A stretch of DNA of 52,974 nucleotides from Desulfurivibrio sp. (GTDB lineage Bacteria > Desulfobacterota > Desulfobulbia > Desulfobulbales > SURF-16). How positions within the stretch are numbered: position 1 is the stretch's first letter; each line of letters begins with the position of its first letter. A model generated the notes under the pieces. That model did no database searches, was not told the DNA's origin, and saw only the letters and a list, made by a program, of their open reading frames with translations. Of the stretch, positions 8,465-17,900 are shown piece after piece. The position numbers and the translations under genes are program-made. The stretch spans positions 1-52,974 of the forward strand of contig QZKJ01000024.1 in assembly GCA_003605035.1 (NCBI GenBank), written 5' to 3'.

Positions 8465-8905
8465 TCAGCGGCGCAGCAGATTGGCCAGAATCAAACCGAA
8501 GAAATAGCCGGTCAGATCCGCATGATACTGCCAGCCCAGATGGGAAAAACAGGAGGCACAAAGGGAAAAACGCCAAGTGCAGCCGGTAAACCAGGTGCAT
8601 TCGGTGGTGGCGGGTCCATGATTCAGGCAGCCGGTCGCCTGGGAAAAACAGCCGATCTCAAAGACCTTGCCAAGGGGGTTGGTAAAAACATGGCGATGGC
8701 TGCCGTTGACCTCAATCATCTGGGCCGCGGTGGTGATTTTTGCCCGGCAGAAGCGGCAGCGGAAAACTCCCCCCGGATCACCGCTGTCCGTCCTGGCATC
8801 GCTTCCTCTGTCAATCTTGTCATCAAGGAGCAATCCCCCCTGCTGCCTGAAAAACAAACCGGCAGCAGGAGCGAATTCTCCCCGAACGGGATGGCTCCAC
8901 AGCAT
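8465..8905 (-). CDS. Cereblon-type CULT domain protein
   Basis: This is a 146-aa protein whose C-terminal 100 residues are a CULT domain, the fold that forms the thalidomide-binding pocket of eukaryotic cereblon. Zinc ligands are two CxxC pairs, Cys50/Cys53 (CRFC) and Cys116/Cys119 (CASC). Trp105, Trp111 and Trp125 form the expected aromatic cage: their spacing of 6 and 14 equals that of human cereblon Trp380, Trp386 and Trp400, and the second CxxC falls at +5/+8 from the middle Trp in both. FTNPLG, WFTG, HLGW and the terminal FFGLILANLL match the family. There are no Lon-like or DDB1-binding parts. I chose the ATG at 8905, just past the stop of the upstream small gene; a start at 8965 would overlap it by 50 bp. 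The natural ligand of bacterial CULT proteins is unknown. Confidence 0.9.
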   Translation of the reverse strand: MLWSHPVRGEFAPAAGLFFRQQGGLLLDDKIDRGSDARTDSGDPGGVFRCRFCRAKITTAAQMIEVNGSHRHVFTNPLGKVFEIGCFSQATGCLNHGPATTECTWFTGCTWRFSLCASCFSHLGWQYHADLTGYFFGLILANLLRR

Positions 8906-8915
8906 GGCAATTCCG

Positions 8916-9137
8916 TCAGCTCCCGTGCGCAAGCGGCCACTGCTGCTCATGGCGTTCGACAACATAGCAGAACCGGTCCCAGGAGAATTCCCTGCCGCTC
9001 ACCGGGCAGCGCAATGTCACCTTTTTATCGTCTGCATCGACCACCAGCCAGTCCCCGCTGCGCTGGCCATCAAGGATGTGAATCTTCTCTCCCTTGCGGA
9101 AAGGATACTGTTTAAATAAGCTTACCTGCTCAGACAT
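8916..9137 (-). CDS. Small conserved-looking protein paired with the CULT gene
   Basis: This 73-aa protein has alternating beta-strand character (YPFRKGEKIHILDG, GDWLVVDADDKKVTLRCPV) like a small SH3 or KOW-type barrel. I do not recognise a named family. A GAGGG leader sits 7 bases before the ATG. It ends 10 bases before the chosen CULT start on the same strand, so the two are probably one operon. It has a single Cys in the strand VTLRCPVSG and a second in RFCYVV, and no metal-site pattern. Function is unknown. Confidence 0.75.
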   Translation of the reverse strand: MSEQVSLFKQYPFRKGEKIHILDGQRSGDWLVVDADDKKVTLRCPVSGREFSWDRFCYVVERHEQQWPLAHGS

Positions 9138-9202
9138 GGATATCCCTCATGGTTTTGCCCCTCTCCTTCATCATCATGTCAACACATTACGACATAACAC
9201 GT

Positions 9203-9226
9203 TGATAAAGCAAAACTTTATTATCA
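9203..9226. other. Small AT-rich hairpin
   Basis: TGATAAAG and CTTTATTATCA form an imperfect stem around a CAAAA loop in the gap between two minus-strand genes. It could end or attenuate transcription downstream of the 9275-9829 gene, but there is no clear U-run. Confidence 0.3.
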
Positions 9227-9274
9227 GCAGCGACAAAATTATCTTTCATGCCGCATGACTGATTCAGGTGGGCT

Positions 9275-9829
9275 TCAGCCCGGTCCGCCATTCTGTTTTT
9301 TGAATACCTGCAGCAATCGCAGTTTCGCCTCCGTCAGCAGATGGGGATTGGTGAGCTGCATCTCCAGCCGTGTCATGTTGAGATCAAAAGAGACATCGTC
9401 AAACAGCAGAGATTCCCGGCCAGAGGTATGCACGATGAACCGGGTGACGCCGGCGATGTGTAGCTCGACGCTGCCCGAACCGAGACGGTAACGGTCGCCG
9501 GCATTCTCATAGCAGGAGGACCGGATGATTTTTCTGGTGAAGCCTGTCAGGTTCACCTCAACCCCGCAGACAAATTCCTCGGCATGCATCCCCTCCAGCT
9601 TTAGCTTTTTCCTCAGCTCCTCCAGAAACCAGTTTTTGACAAAAGGAATCAGCACATGGTTGGCAAAGGCCGCCTCAATTTCCTCTTCGGGCACGGAAAA
9701 ATAATGGGAGGCCAGTTCACCGAACAGCAGGTCCTGGTGTTTTTTCTGGAGATCCAAGATGTTTCCCATCTGTTTTCGCTGGATCAAGCCTTCCCGGAGA
9801 AGTATCCAGCCGAATTTCATATGCGTCAT
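9275..9829 (-). CDS. Protein with MshEN-like N-terminus
   Basis: This 184-aa protein is given an ATG at 9829 (MTHMKFGW); a longer frame to 9937 lacks support. Residues from about 5 to 57 form two 24-residue MshEN-like motifs, KFGWILLREG...LDLQ and LFGELASHYF...FANH. They are joined by exactly five residues (KKHQD), as in MshEN cyclic-di-GMP domains. Aromatic replacements at the Leu positions make binding uncertain. The remainder is beta-rich (VELHIAGVTRFIVHTSG) with a helical end and matches no family I know; a PATAN- or CheX-like role is only a guess. It stands alone between the CULT pair and the arsC-like gene. Confidence 0.75.
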   Translation of the reverse strand: MTHMKFGWILLREGLIQRKQMGNILDLQKKHQDLLFGELASHYFSVPEEEIEAAFANHVLIPFVKNWFLEELRKKLKLEGMHAEEFVCGVEVNLTGFTRKIIRSSCYENAGDRYRLGSGSVELHIAGVTRFIVHTSGRESLLFDDVSFDLNMTRLEMQLTNPHLLTEAKLRLLQVFKKQNGGPG

Positions 9830-10111
9830 TTTATCTCTGCTTGCTTGATATGGTTGAGAGAAAAATATTTTCAGCCAGCCAGCCGCTTGGCGACCGCCGC
9901 CCATCATTACAAAGGATAGACCCTCCGTACATGGCAATCAAGGCGAATCCATACCTGCCAATGCTCTGAAAATCCAGCCTTTTATATACAATATGCATCA
10001 CATCTCTTTTTTTCACCTTGTTATGACCCTGGGAAAAATTATATAAAATGAGTGAGGATGTTGACAGATTGCCACCTATTCAGCGTTTCAACAGATTAAA
10101 ATGGAGCGGAA

Positions 10112-10456
10112 ATGATAATCAACTGGGCATATTTCAGAAAAGGGTGTGCATCCTGCCAGAAGGCCCAGGAATCCCTCGGGCGCACGGATGTCGAAATCAA
10201 AAAAGAGGTCAATGCCAGACAGGAGCCCCTGGAGGCGCAGAAAACCTGGGATCTGCTGGCTGACAGCCAGAAAATCCTGATCGCCTCGGGCAACAAAATC
10301 AGGGAATATACCCCCCGCCCGGACAAAAAAGACGAGATACTGAAAATTGTGCTGGGCCGCAGCGGCACTCTGCGGGCGCCTACCCTGAAAATCGGCAACA
10401 CCTTCTATATCGGCTACTGCAACGAGATGTATGATCAGCTGGTTGGCAAGGGCTGA
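10112..10456 (+). CDS. ArsC/Spx-like thioredoxin-fold protein
   Basis: This 114-aa protein has a CxxC redox site near its start (RKGCASCQKAQ), followed by the helix-strand layout of the ArsC/Spx/glutaredoxin group. LRAPTLKIGNTFYIGY is the usual strand with cis-Pro (APTL). The classical ArsC Arg triad is not obvious, so arsenate reduction is not claimed; a general thiol-redox role is more likely. GGAG lies five bases before the ATG. The stop is eight bases before the YifB gene. Confidence 0.8.
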   Translation: MIINWAYFRKGCASCQKAQESLGRTDVEIKKEVNARQEPLEAQKTWDLLADSQKILIASGNKIREYTPRPDKKDEILKIVLGRSGTLRAPTLKIGNTFYIGYCNEMYDQLVGKG

Positions 10457-10464
10457 TTTTTTTC

Positions 10465-12000
10465 ATGCTGGCCAAGGTTTTTAGCAGCAGCGTGCTTGGC
10501 GTTGAAGCCCTGCCTGTTGAGGTCGAAGTTGACATCGTTTACGGCCTGCCTGCTTTTTCCACCGTCGGCCTGGCCGAAGGGGCGGTGCGGGAAAGCAAGG
10601 ACCGGGTCAAGGCAGCCATAAAAAACAGCGGCTACGAATTCCCGGACAAAAAAATCACCGTCAATCTTGCCCCGGCCGACATCAAAAAGGCGGGAACCGG
10701 TTTTGACCTGCCCATTGCCCTGGGCATCCTGGCCACTGAAGCAGTTGTCACCGCAGCCCAGCTGCAGAATTTTGCCGTGGTGGGCGAACTGGCCCTGGAC
10801 GGTCTGGTGCGGCCGGTGCCGGGCATCCTGCCCATGGTTATTGCCGCCCGTGATGCCGGCCTGCGCGGCATCATCGTTCCCAGAGACAATGCCGAAGAGG
10901 CGGCCGTGGTCAACGGCATTGACGTCATCGCGGTCAGCTACCTGCACCAGGCAGTTGATTTCCTGTCCCACCGTACGGTCATCGAGCCCACCGCCGTCGA
11001 CCTTGACCGGCTGCTGGCCGGGCAGCGGGTTTATGACATTGATTTTGCCGAGGTCAAGGGCCAGGAGCATGTCAAACGCGCCCTGGAGGTGGCGGCGGCC
11101 GGCGACCATAATCTCCTGATGACCGGTCCGCCCGGTTCGGGCAAGACCATGCTGGCCCGGCGGCTGCCCACCATCCTGCCCGATCTCACCTTTGCGGAGG
11201 CCCTGGAAACCACCAAGATTTACAGCGTCTGCGGGCTACTGCCCGAGCGCTGCAGCCTGCTGACGCAAAGACCGTTCCGCGCCCCCCATCACACCATCTC
11301 CGATGCCGGCCTGATCGGCGGCGGCAATATCCCGCGGCCCGGTGAGGTTTCCCTGGCCCACAACGGCATCCTTTTTCTCGATGAGCTGCCGGAATTCAAA
11401 AAAAATGTGCTGGAGGTACTCAGACAGCCCCTGGAAGATGGCCGGGTCACCATTGCCAGGGCCTCATCCACCCTCACCTTCCCGGCACGCTTCGTGCTGG
11501 TGGCGGCCCTCAATCCCTGCCCCTGCGGCCATCTGGGCGACAGCAACCACAGCTGCACCTGCACGCCCCTGCAGATAAAACGTTACGAGGACAGACTCTC
11601 CGGCCCCCTGCTGGACAGAATCGACATCCATCTGCAGGTGCCTGCCGTGCCCTTTCAGCAGGTGGCCTCCGCCGCGGAGGGAGAAAACTCCCAGGCCATC
11701 AAGGCCCGGGTGGTCAGGGCGCGGGAGATCCAGAAACAGCGGTTTCACGGCAGAAAGGGCATGTACAGCAACAGCCAGATGACCAGTCGTGACCTGAAAA
11801 AATTCTGCAGCCTGGACAGGACCTCGCTCAACCTGCTGGAACAGGGCATGGCTCAGCTCGGCCTTTCCGCCCGGGCCTACCACCGTATCCTGAAAATCGC
11901 CCGCACCATTGCCGATCTGGCCGGTCAAATGGAGATCGCCTCCGACCATATCGCCGAGGCGATTCAATACCGCCGGCTGGACCGGAGCCGCCTCATGTGA
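10465..12000 (+). CDS. YifB/ComM family Mg-chelatase-like AAA+ ATPase
   Basis: This 511-aa protein is of normal family length. The N-terminal 170 residues form the Lon/S5-like ChlI domain (GLPAFSTVGLAEGAVRESKD). The AAA+ core has Walker A GPPGSGKTML, Walker B GILFLDELPEF and the characteristic NPCPCGHLGD Cys cluster. The C-terminal helical domain contains LSARAYHRILKIARTIADL. In naturally competent bacteria the ComM member is a helicase that promotes branch migration of incoming DNA; whether this host is competent is unknown. It probably forms a two-gene unit with the upstream redox gene. Confidence 0.96.
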   Translation: MLAKVFSSSVLGVEALPVEVEVDIVYGLPAFSTVGLAEGAVRESKDRVKAAIKNSGYEFPDKKITVNLAPADIKKAGTGFDLPIALGILATEAVVTAAQLQNFAVVGELALDGLVRPVPGILPMVIAARDAGLRGIIVPRDNAEEAAVVNGIDVIAVSYLHQAVDFLSHRTVIEPTAVDLDRLLAGQRVYDIDFAEVKGQEHVKRALEVAAAGDHNLLMTGPPGSGKTMLARRLPTILPDLTFAEALETTKIYSVCGLLPERCSLLTQRPFRAPHHTISDAGLIGGGNIPRPGEVSLAHNGILFLDELPEFKKNVLEVLRQPLEDGRVTIARASSTLTFPARFVLVAALNPCPCGHLGDSNHSCTCTPLQIKRYEDRLSGPLLDRIDIHLQVPAVPFQQVASAAEGENSQAIKARVVRAREIQKQRFHGRKGMYSNSQMTSRDLKKFCSLDRTSLNLLEQGMAQLGLSARAYHRILKIARTIADLAGQMEIASDHIAEAIQYRRLDRSRLM

Positions 12001-12159
12001 TAGACACGCGAAACAGGATGATCACCAAAAATTCCGGCGGAATTCTGCTTATTTGCTGTTTTTTTGAAAATCTTCGGGATGGGCTTTGCTTCTCGACCCG
12101 GGATGTGTTACAAAAATGAGATAGACCTGCACATGCCATCAATCTCCGAGGGGAGCGCA

Positions 12160-12519
12160 ATGAGTAAAAATCACGAGGAAAAAAGAAAGAGCACCCGTAT
12201 CCCGGTACAGTTCGATGTCACGGTCCTGCATGAAGAAGATTATCTCATTTCCTTTACCAGGGACATCTCCGCTGATGGCATGTTTATCAATACCCAGACC
12301 CCCCTGGCAAAGGGAGAAAAAATAACCGTTGGTTTTACCATCGGAGCGGAAAAAATGATTTCTGTGAAGGCAAAAATTATCTGGGTAAACATGGACGGCC
12401 CGGAAATCGACCGGGGCATGGGCGTGAAATTCATTAATGTCTCACCGAAAACCAAGAAAAACATCCTGCTGCTGGTCAACCGCATCGCCATCCTGCCGGA
12501 TGACGCTCCGGTAAATTAG
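12160..12519 (+). CDS. PilZ-domain cyclic-di-GMP receptor
   Basis: This 119-aa protein is a single PilZ domain. Both ligand motifs are intact: RxxxR at Arg9-Arg13 (RKSTR) and DxSxxG at Asp35-Gly40 (DISADG). It resembles the stand-alone PilZ proteins common in deltaproteobacteria. I chose the ATG at 12160 because it follows GAGGGGAG by four bases; the frame is open upstream to 12064 without support. It probably converts cyclic-di-GMP level into an effect on motility or envelope traits through a partner that is not identifiable here. Confidence 0.92.
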   Translation: MSKNHEEKRKSTRIPVQFDVTVLHEEDYLISFTRDISADGMFINTQTPLAKGEKITVGFTIGAEKMISVKAKIIWVNMDGPEIDRGMGVKFINVSPKTKKNILLLVNRIAILPDDAPVN

Positions 12520-12554
12520 GGGCGCGGTATAACCATTATATATCTACCCATTTG

Positions 12555-12617
12555 GTTACGGCCCCTTATGCCGTTCCAAGTATTCCGCTCGTACAGTTAT
12601 TTTTTTTACAACGGCTC
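12555..12617. repeat. Short palindromic element, copy B
   Basis: It reads GTTACGGCCCCTTATGCCGT, then a variable centre, then TTATTTTTTTTACAACGGCT. The same two ends with a different centre recur at 43494-43555. It lies downstream of the minus-strand 63-aa gene and downstream of the PilZ gene. Confidence 0.6.
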
Positions 12618-12653
12618 AGCAGCCGCCCCACCTTACCCTGCCTGTAAAATTCC

Positions 12654-12845
12654 TTAACGTTTTCTCCGTTCCGGCTGGCTCCGGCGATCATTGGGAATGG
12701 AGAGGGAGACGATAACCCCGCTTCGCACACCTTTCCGCCTGTCCTGCTTGTTTTTGCGCCTTTCCACCCGTTTTGCTTTTTCATGACTGGAAGGTTTTTC
12801 CGGATCCTTTTTCACCACAGGGGTTTTGCCGATAATGATGTCCAT
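12654..12845 (-). CDS. Small basic protein with RRKNKQDRRK and NDRRSQPERRKR segments
   Basis: This 63-aa protein is given a start at MDIIIGKTPVV, where AAGGAG lies five bases before the ATG. That is the strongest evidence it is a gene. The middle and end are dense in Arg and Lys with a short hydrophobic strand (GVIVSLSIP) between. No family is recognised. The composition suggests nucleic-acid or membrane-surface binding, but this is inference. It is downstream of treT on the same strand and may be read with the trehalose operon. Confidence 0.65.
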   Translation of the reverse strand: MDIIIGKTPVVKKDPEKPSSHEKAKRVERRKNKQDRRKGVRSGVIVSLSIPNDRRSQPERRKR

Positions 12846-12960
12846 ATATTCTCCTTGTTTGATGATAGAACTTCCATTTCCTCTTACCTTTTTATATCGG
12901 GAAGACAAAGAAAAAACTTGACTTCCTTTTTGAAAAATGCTGCCTCCCCGTCCTTCCACC

Positions 12961-14202
12961 TCAGCTCAGATCAATTCTGTCCCCGGCGCCATAATGCAGA
13001 CCAAGAATAAGGGTCAGGTATTCCCGCAGATGCCGGGTCAGCAGAAAATTGTCCCGGACAAACTCCCTGGCCTTGCCGCCCATCTCGATAATCTTTTCCG
13101 GATGGCGGAGCAGGTAACGGATGCGCAGGGCCGCGCCCTCAGGGGTGCTGACCAGAAAACCGGTATTGAAATTGATCACCTGCAGACAGATGCCTCCGGT
13201 GTCCCCGCCGATCACCGGTTTGCCCTTCCACATGGCCTCGGTGACGGTAAGGCCGAACCCTTCCTTGATGGACTTCTGCAGGATGATGTCCGCGGCCCGC
13301 TGCAGGGCGTTGATCTTGCGATGGGCATCCGGCGGCAGCAGGAGGATGTGGATATCGGGGTCCGCGGCTGCTGCCTCCATGACCTCCCGCAGCACGGCCT
13401 CTCCCTCGGGATCATCGGATGCCCCGCCGCCGGCCAGGACAAGCTGCTGATCCGGGACAAACTTTTTGACAATCCTGAAGGCCTGGATGACGCCCAGGGG
13501 GTCCTTGAAGCGGTCAAAGCGGGAAACCTGCAGGAGCAGAGGTCGCTGGGGATCGAGCCGGAACTCGTCATACACGGCGCCAACCTCCTCTGCCGGCAGA
13601 TCCATGTTCTTTTCACTGAGCGGATCAATACTTGGCGGAATGATATACTGAGGATGGGGCAGTGATTTGGCAAAGCCGGCCAGAGAGAAAATACTGGCAT
13701 CATAGCTGCTGACAAACTGCTGCAGATATTTCCACACCGGCCGGTAGGGGTGGCTGGCGTCAATATGGCAACGCCATATCCACTTTCCCCGCCGTTGCGG
13801 GCAGTTCTGCAGCAGAAGCGCCGGCTGCGGGTCATGAATGAAGACAAAATCCGCTTCCTCCAAGCGTGGCCGCAGATGCTGGGCATTTTCCCGGTTGACC
13901 TGCTCATAGACATTAAACAGATGCTCCGATATCCGCACATGGTCCCCCTGTAGGGCATTGTGCATATTCTTGGTGCACTGAAAAAAATCTTCATTGCCTG
14001 TTATCACCTCCCATGAGGCGTCGATCTCCAGATCCCGCATGAGGGGCACCAGTTTAGTGAGGATTTCGGCCACGCCGCCGCCCACCCGGGTGGAGTTGAC
14101 GTGGATGACTTTCATGCCCCGCAGGGGACGGGCAAGCTGCCGGAGATGATTGATCACATCCTGACCGGCCACATCGGCATAGGTATCAAGAAGATTCGTC
14201 AT
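12961..14202 (-). CDS. treT: Trehalose synthase TreT, GT4 family
   Basis: This 413-aa glycosyltransferase of the TreT type joins NDP-glucose and glucose to give trehalose. The N-terminal half shows the family signature VIHVNSTRVGGGVAEIL and the acceptor-side HDPQPALL. The C-terminal GT4 half has QVSRFDRFKDPLGVI, EGFGLTVTEAMWKGKPVIGG and GGICLQV. GGAGG precedes the start by seven bases, and the ATG overlaps the DUF5752 stop as ATGA. With TreYZ in the same operon this gives a second route to trehalose. Confidence 0.92.
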   Translation of the reverse strand: MTNLLDTYADVAGQDVINHLRQLARPLRGMKVIHVNSTRVGGGVAEILTKLVPLMRDLEIDASWEVITGNEDFFQCTKNMHNALQGDHVRISEHLFNVYEQVNRENAQHLRPRLEEADFVFIHDPQPALLLQNCPQRRGKWIWRCHIDASHPYRPVWKYLQQFVSSYDASIFSLAGFAKSLPHPQYIIPPSIDPLSEKNMDLPAEEVGAVYDEFRLDPQRPLLLQVSRFDRFKDPLGVIQAFRIVKKFVPDQQLVLAGGGASDDPEGEAVLREVMEAAAADPDIHILLLPPDAHRKINALQRAADIILQKSIKEGFGLTVTEAMWKGKPVIGGDTGGICLQVINFNTGFLVSTPEGAALRIRYLLRHPEKIIEMGGKAREFVRDNFLLTRHLREYLTLILGLHYGAGDRIDLS

Positions 14203-14894
14203 CTCGCCACCTCCCGGAAATACTCCTGAAACAGGCCGTTGAGTTCCTTTTTCAAATCAGTCAGTGAGCCGAAATAGGGATCGATAGCGTTCAGCCGGTT
14301 GCACAGCTCCTGGTACCGGCCGTCAAAGCCGGCCAGCCAGAAACTGAAGTCGTTGCCCCGATGCGGCAGCCTTCTGCGGGCATCGATGAAGTGGTAAAAG
14401 ATACTGCTGGAGGAGATATGCGGAAGCAGCAGGACCAGTTCCTCCGGAGTCGCAGCCCGTTTGTGGGTGTCAAAGACGACAATCTGCGAACGGGTCAACT
14501 CAAAGGGAGCGGTTGCCTGCTGCCAGGGCAGATATTCCTTTTCCTCCAGCCTCTCTTCTATAATTTCGAGCAATTCCCCGCGCAGGGCCTCCAGAGTGTC
14601 AAACTCGACCGGATCGATGACCGCCAGCCGTTCGGCCAGATCGGCATCATGCAGATGACGCCAGGCCCAGGCGGCAAAATCGTTGCTGTATTCCCGCTCC
14701 TCGAAACGAGGCTGCAGCAGACCGCCCCAGAAATGATAGTAGATGCTGCCTTCATCGATCGTCTTCAGGGCATCACGCAACTCCTTCAAAGTCATTGCTC
14801 TGTTGCCCGTGGCAATGGCGATCAGGGCGCAGTCTCTGATGACAAAATCACCATGATTCCCGTCCGGGGATGGTTGAACGGTAGACTCGGTCAT
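14199..14894 (-). CDS. DUF5752 protein with two internal copies
   Basis: This 231-aa protein matches what I recall as DUF5752, often found beside treT. It contains two similar halves of about 90 residues. The first runs from FVIRDCALIAIATG through GSIYYHFWGG and FAAWAWRHL to DTLEALRGELLEIIEERL. The second runs from QIVVFDTHKRA through SSIFYHFIDAR and FSFWLAGFD to SLTDLKKELNGLFQEYF. Each has a S-I-(Y/F)-Y-H-F core. GGAGGAGG precedes the ATG. Function is unknown; tight coupling to treT suggests a partner or regulator of that enzyme. Confidence 0.85.
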   Translation of the reverse strand: MTESTVQPSPDGNHGDFVIRDCALIAIATGNRAMTLKELRDALKTIDEGSIYYHFWGGLLQPRFEEREYSNDFAAWAWRHLHDADLAERLAVIDPVEFDTLEALRGELLEIIEERLEEKEYLPWQQATAPFELTRSQIVVFDTHKRAATPEELVLLLPHISSSSIFYHFIDARRRLPHRGNDFSFWLAGFDGRYQELCNRLNAIDPYFGSLTDLKKELNGLFQEYFREVAR

Positions 14895-14913
14895 TACATC
14901 CTCCTCCCACCGA

Positions 14914-14939
14914 CCTTACAGTTTTTTTTCACAACGGTT
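14914..14939. repeat. Short palindromic element, half copy C
   Basis: On the minus strand it reads AACCGTTGTGAAAAAAAACT and starts at the malQ-treY stop codon, which it supplies (TGA). It lacks the second arm seen in copies A, B and D. Confidence 0.45.
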
Positions 14940-17900
14940 TCGCAGCCAGCAGGGCAAGGGGAAACTGCGAAAAAAGATCAGCAGCAGCCAGGCCAGCGTC
15001 TTTTTCCTGCCCGCAGATTTGTTCACCGGTCAGGATATTGACAAAACAAAGATTCCGCAGTTGATCCGGCAGACTGATCACCGTATCACCCCACACCTCC
15101 CGACCAATGGGCAGGCGACTGACATCCTTGTTCAGCAGGCGGGCGATCAGCCTGGGCGCTGCCACCAGCAGGTTCCGCTGCTCCAGGCTCCTGCAGAAAA
15201 CACACAGATGCTCCTTGCCCGCACCGGCGGCTGCAAGCGGGAAATACGAACCCCGCTCAAACAGCTCCGGGTTTTCCTGCCGATATGCCAGCGTCTTCCA
15301 CAGGGTGTACATCTTCACCCTGCCGTCCCCGGGATTCTGCAGGAGCTCCTGCAGACGGGAAGCCGGGGACAGGGAAGGATCGGTTATTAACCGGCCAAGC
15401 CCGTCCAGCAGGCCCATCCGTTTATCAAAATCAACTGGCCGTCTGTTGTCCGGATCAACCAGACAGAAACGCCAGATTTCATTGCCCTGATAAATATCCG
15501 GCACACCCGGCACGGTCAGCTTCAGCAGCAGCTGGCTCAGACTGTTCAGCATGCCGAACCAGGCGATTTTTCTCTGAAAAATGATGAAATCCTTGAGGAA
15601 TTGCTGGTCCCCGCCGAGCAGCTCTCTGATGAAATCACGCATTGCCTCCTCATAGGCCTGATTCTGATTCATCCAGCTGGTATGAACCTTGGCCTCCCGT
15701 ACCACCTTCAGCATATATTCGCTGAAGCGGTCCAGAAAAGCATCCCGATCCGCCGCACTCATTTCCCCCAAGGGCCACACGCCGAGCAGATTCTGATACA
15801 AGGCGTACTCATCATTTGCCGAGGGTGCGACGCCCTGCTCCGTGGCCTTTTTCCGGTGATGATTCATCTGCCGCCAGCGGCTGAGCGCCTCCCGCCATTC
15901 ACCGGCCATTTCCGCCAGCACATTGATCCTGGCCCGCACATCCTCACTGCGCTTGCTGTCATGGGTGGAGGTGTTGAGCATGGCATAGGGCCAGCCTGCC
16001 GCCCGGGCACCATTTGCCGCATGAAAGGCGGCAAGCGACACCCCGAAACGGCGGGGATCACCGCCAACCTCATTTAAGGAAAGCAGCCGGTTGTAAATAT
16101 AAAAGACGGTATCTTCCAGTCCTTTCGCCATCACCGGCCCGGTATACTGCTGAAACTTCATGACGAAATCCACCGCAGCCTCTTTCCAGGAAGCTTCCTG
16201 CCGCTCCGCTGTCTCCAGCAGCAGCACGGATTTGACGAAATCGTAGATGCTGGCATCCTCCGCCAGCTGGCGGGCCTTGGCCCGGTTGACGGCCAGCTCC
16301 ACATACTGCCTGTCGCTTGCGGCCGGGGAGTCAGCGGTGAAATAGGTGCGGTACACCGGGAAAAAGGCGACAATTTCCGCGAGCGCCTCCCGCAGGCCGT
16401 TAAGGGTATAGTCCTGGGTGTAGCGATTCTGTTTGGCCAGACGGTGCAGCCGCACGCTCAGCACATTGATCTCGCCGGCCATGGCGCTTTTGATGATCAG
16501 TTTCTTGCAGTCATATACCAGCTGGTCAAAATCTATCTGCCGGCCGATGAAGCGATGATAGATCGCGGTCAGTTCCTCTTCAGCCGACTGATCGACAAAA
16601 AGGCCGTTCAGCAGACAGGAAAAATCATAGCCTATGGTGCCGTGCACCTGCCAGTCGGCGGGCAGCTGCTCGAAGTCGGCCAGTATCTTTTCAGCCACCA
16701 CATAGAGGGGCAAGGCCGCCTGCCGTTCATGCACGGATTGCTCCTCCGTGGTGATCTTCCGCTGTTCCAGCGAAATGCCGCTGACCGCGGTCTGCAGATT
16801 GCGGAAATAGCCTGCCGGGTCGTATAAGCCGTCCGGATGGTCGATGCGCAGTCCGTCGATTTTGCCGGTGGCGATCAGATCGAGAACAAATCGGTGGGTA
16901 TGGTCAAAAACCTCCTTGCGCTCCATGCGGATGCCGGCAAGGTCATTGATATCAAAAAAACGCCGGTAATTGATCTCATCGGAGGCCACCCGCCAGAAAG
17001 ACAGACGATAGGGCTGCAGGGCAAGAAGCTCTTCCAGGGGATCAAAACTCTCCGGCCGGCCCGGCTCCCCATTAAAATAAATGACGTTCTCCTCAATAAA
17101 AACGGCAATCTCGGCCACCTCCCGGCAAAGCCGCGCCAGCAGTCTTTTCAGCACCTCCTTGTCGCGGTTGCGCATCTCGATTCTTTCCTCGCTGATCTCC
17201 TCGCGGCCAGGCAGCCCGGCAAATGAGGCAATCAGGCTCTGCAGCTCGAGCAATCCCTCATGCTGGCTGCCGATTCTGGTTTCCAGCCGCTGCAGGTCAT
17301 GGCTCAGGACAGTGGGGTAGCTCTTCGGGGCAACAGGGTAGAAATGTTCATAGTAGGAAACAAAAAAACTGCCCCGGTCAGGCTGGAAAACAAGGCGCAG
17401 CTCCCCTTCTTCCAGCACGGCGCCGAAATAATCACCCAGCACGGGGAGCAGGACACGGTTTTTCAACTCCTCCTGGGACTGCCAGTTAATGTCAAAAAAA
17501 TCGGCATAGGCTGAGGCCTGCCCGTTTTCCAGCACATCCACCCACCAACGATTGTCGGGTCCCACCCCCATGTGGTTGGGCACCATGTCAAGAATCTGCG
17601 CCATGCCGTGTCGGTCCAGGGCAGCGACAAATTCCTCATAGTCCTCCCTGCTGCCGATTTCCGGGTTGAGGGAGGCATGATCGATGATGTCATAGCCATG
17701 GGAGCTGCCGGGCCTGGCCTGGAGATAAGGCGAGGCATAACAGTGACTGATGCCCAGTTCCTTCAGATAGGGGACGATGGCCGCTGCCTGACGGAAAGTA
17801 AAATTCCTGTTGAACTGCAGCCGGTAAAAGGAGCGGGGGATGGCGGAGCGTTGCCGTTTTCTCCGGTCGGCCAGGGGCGCCGAGGGACGGACCACCCCGA

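Noticed and set aside
8353-8589. Plus-strand frame with a GAGGAG leader and a hydrophobic segment
   Set aside because: Its hydrophobic part is antisense to the well-supported CULT gene and the rest is composition-driven; no motif.
8420-9115. Long plus-strand frame over the CULT region
   Set aside because: It is the antisense shadow of the CULT and 73-aa genes, which have matching motifs and leaders.
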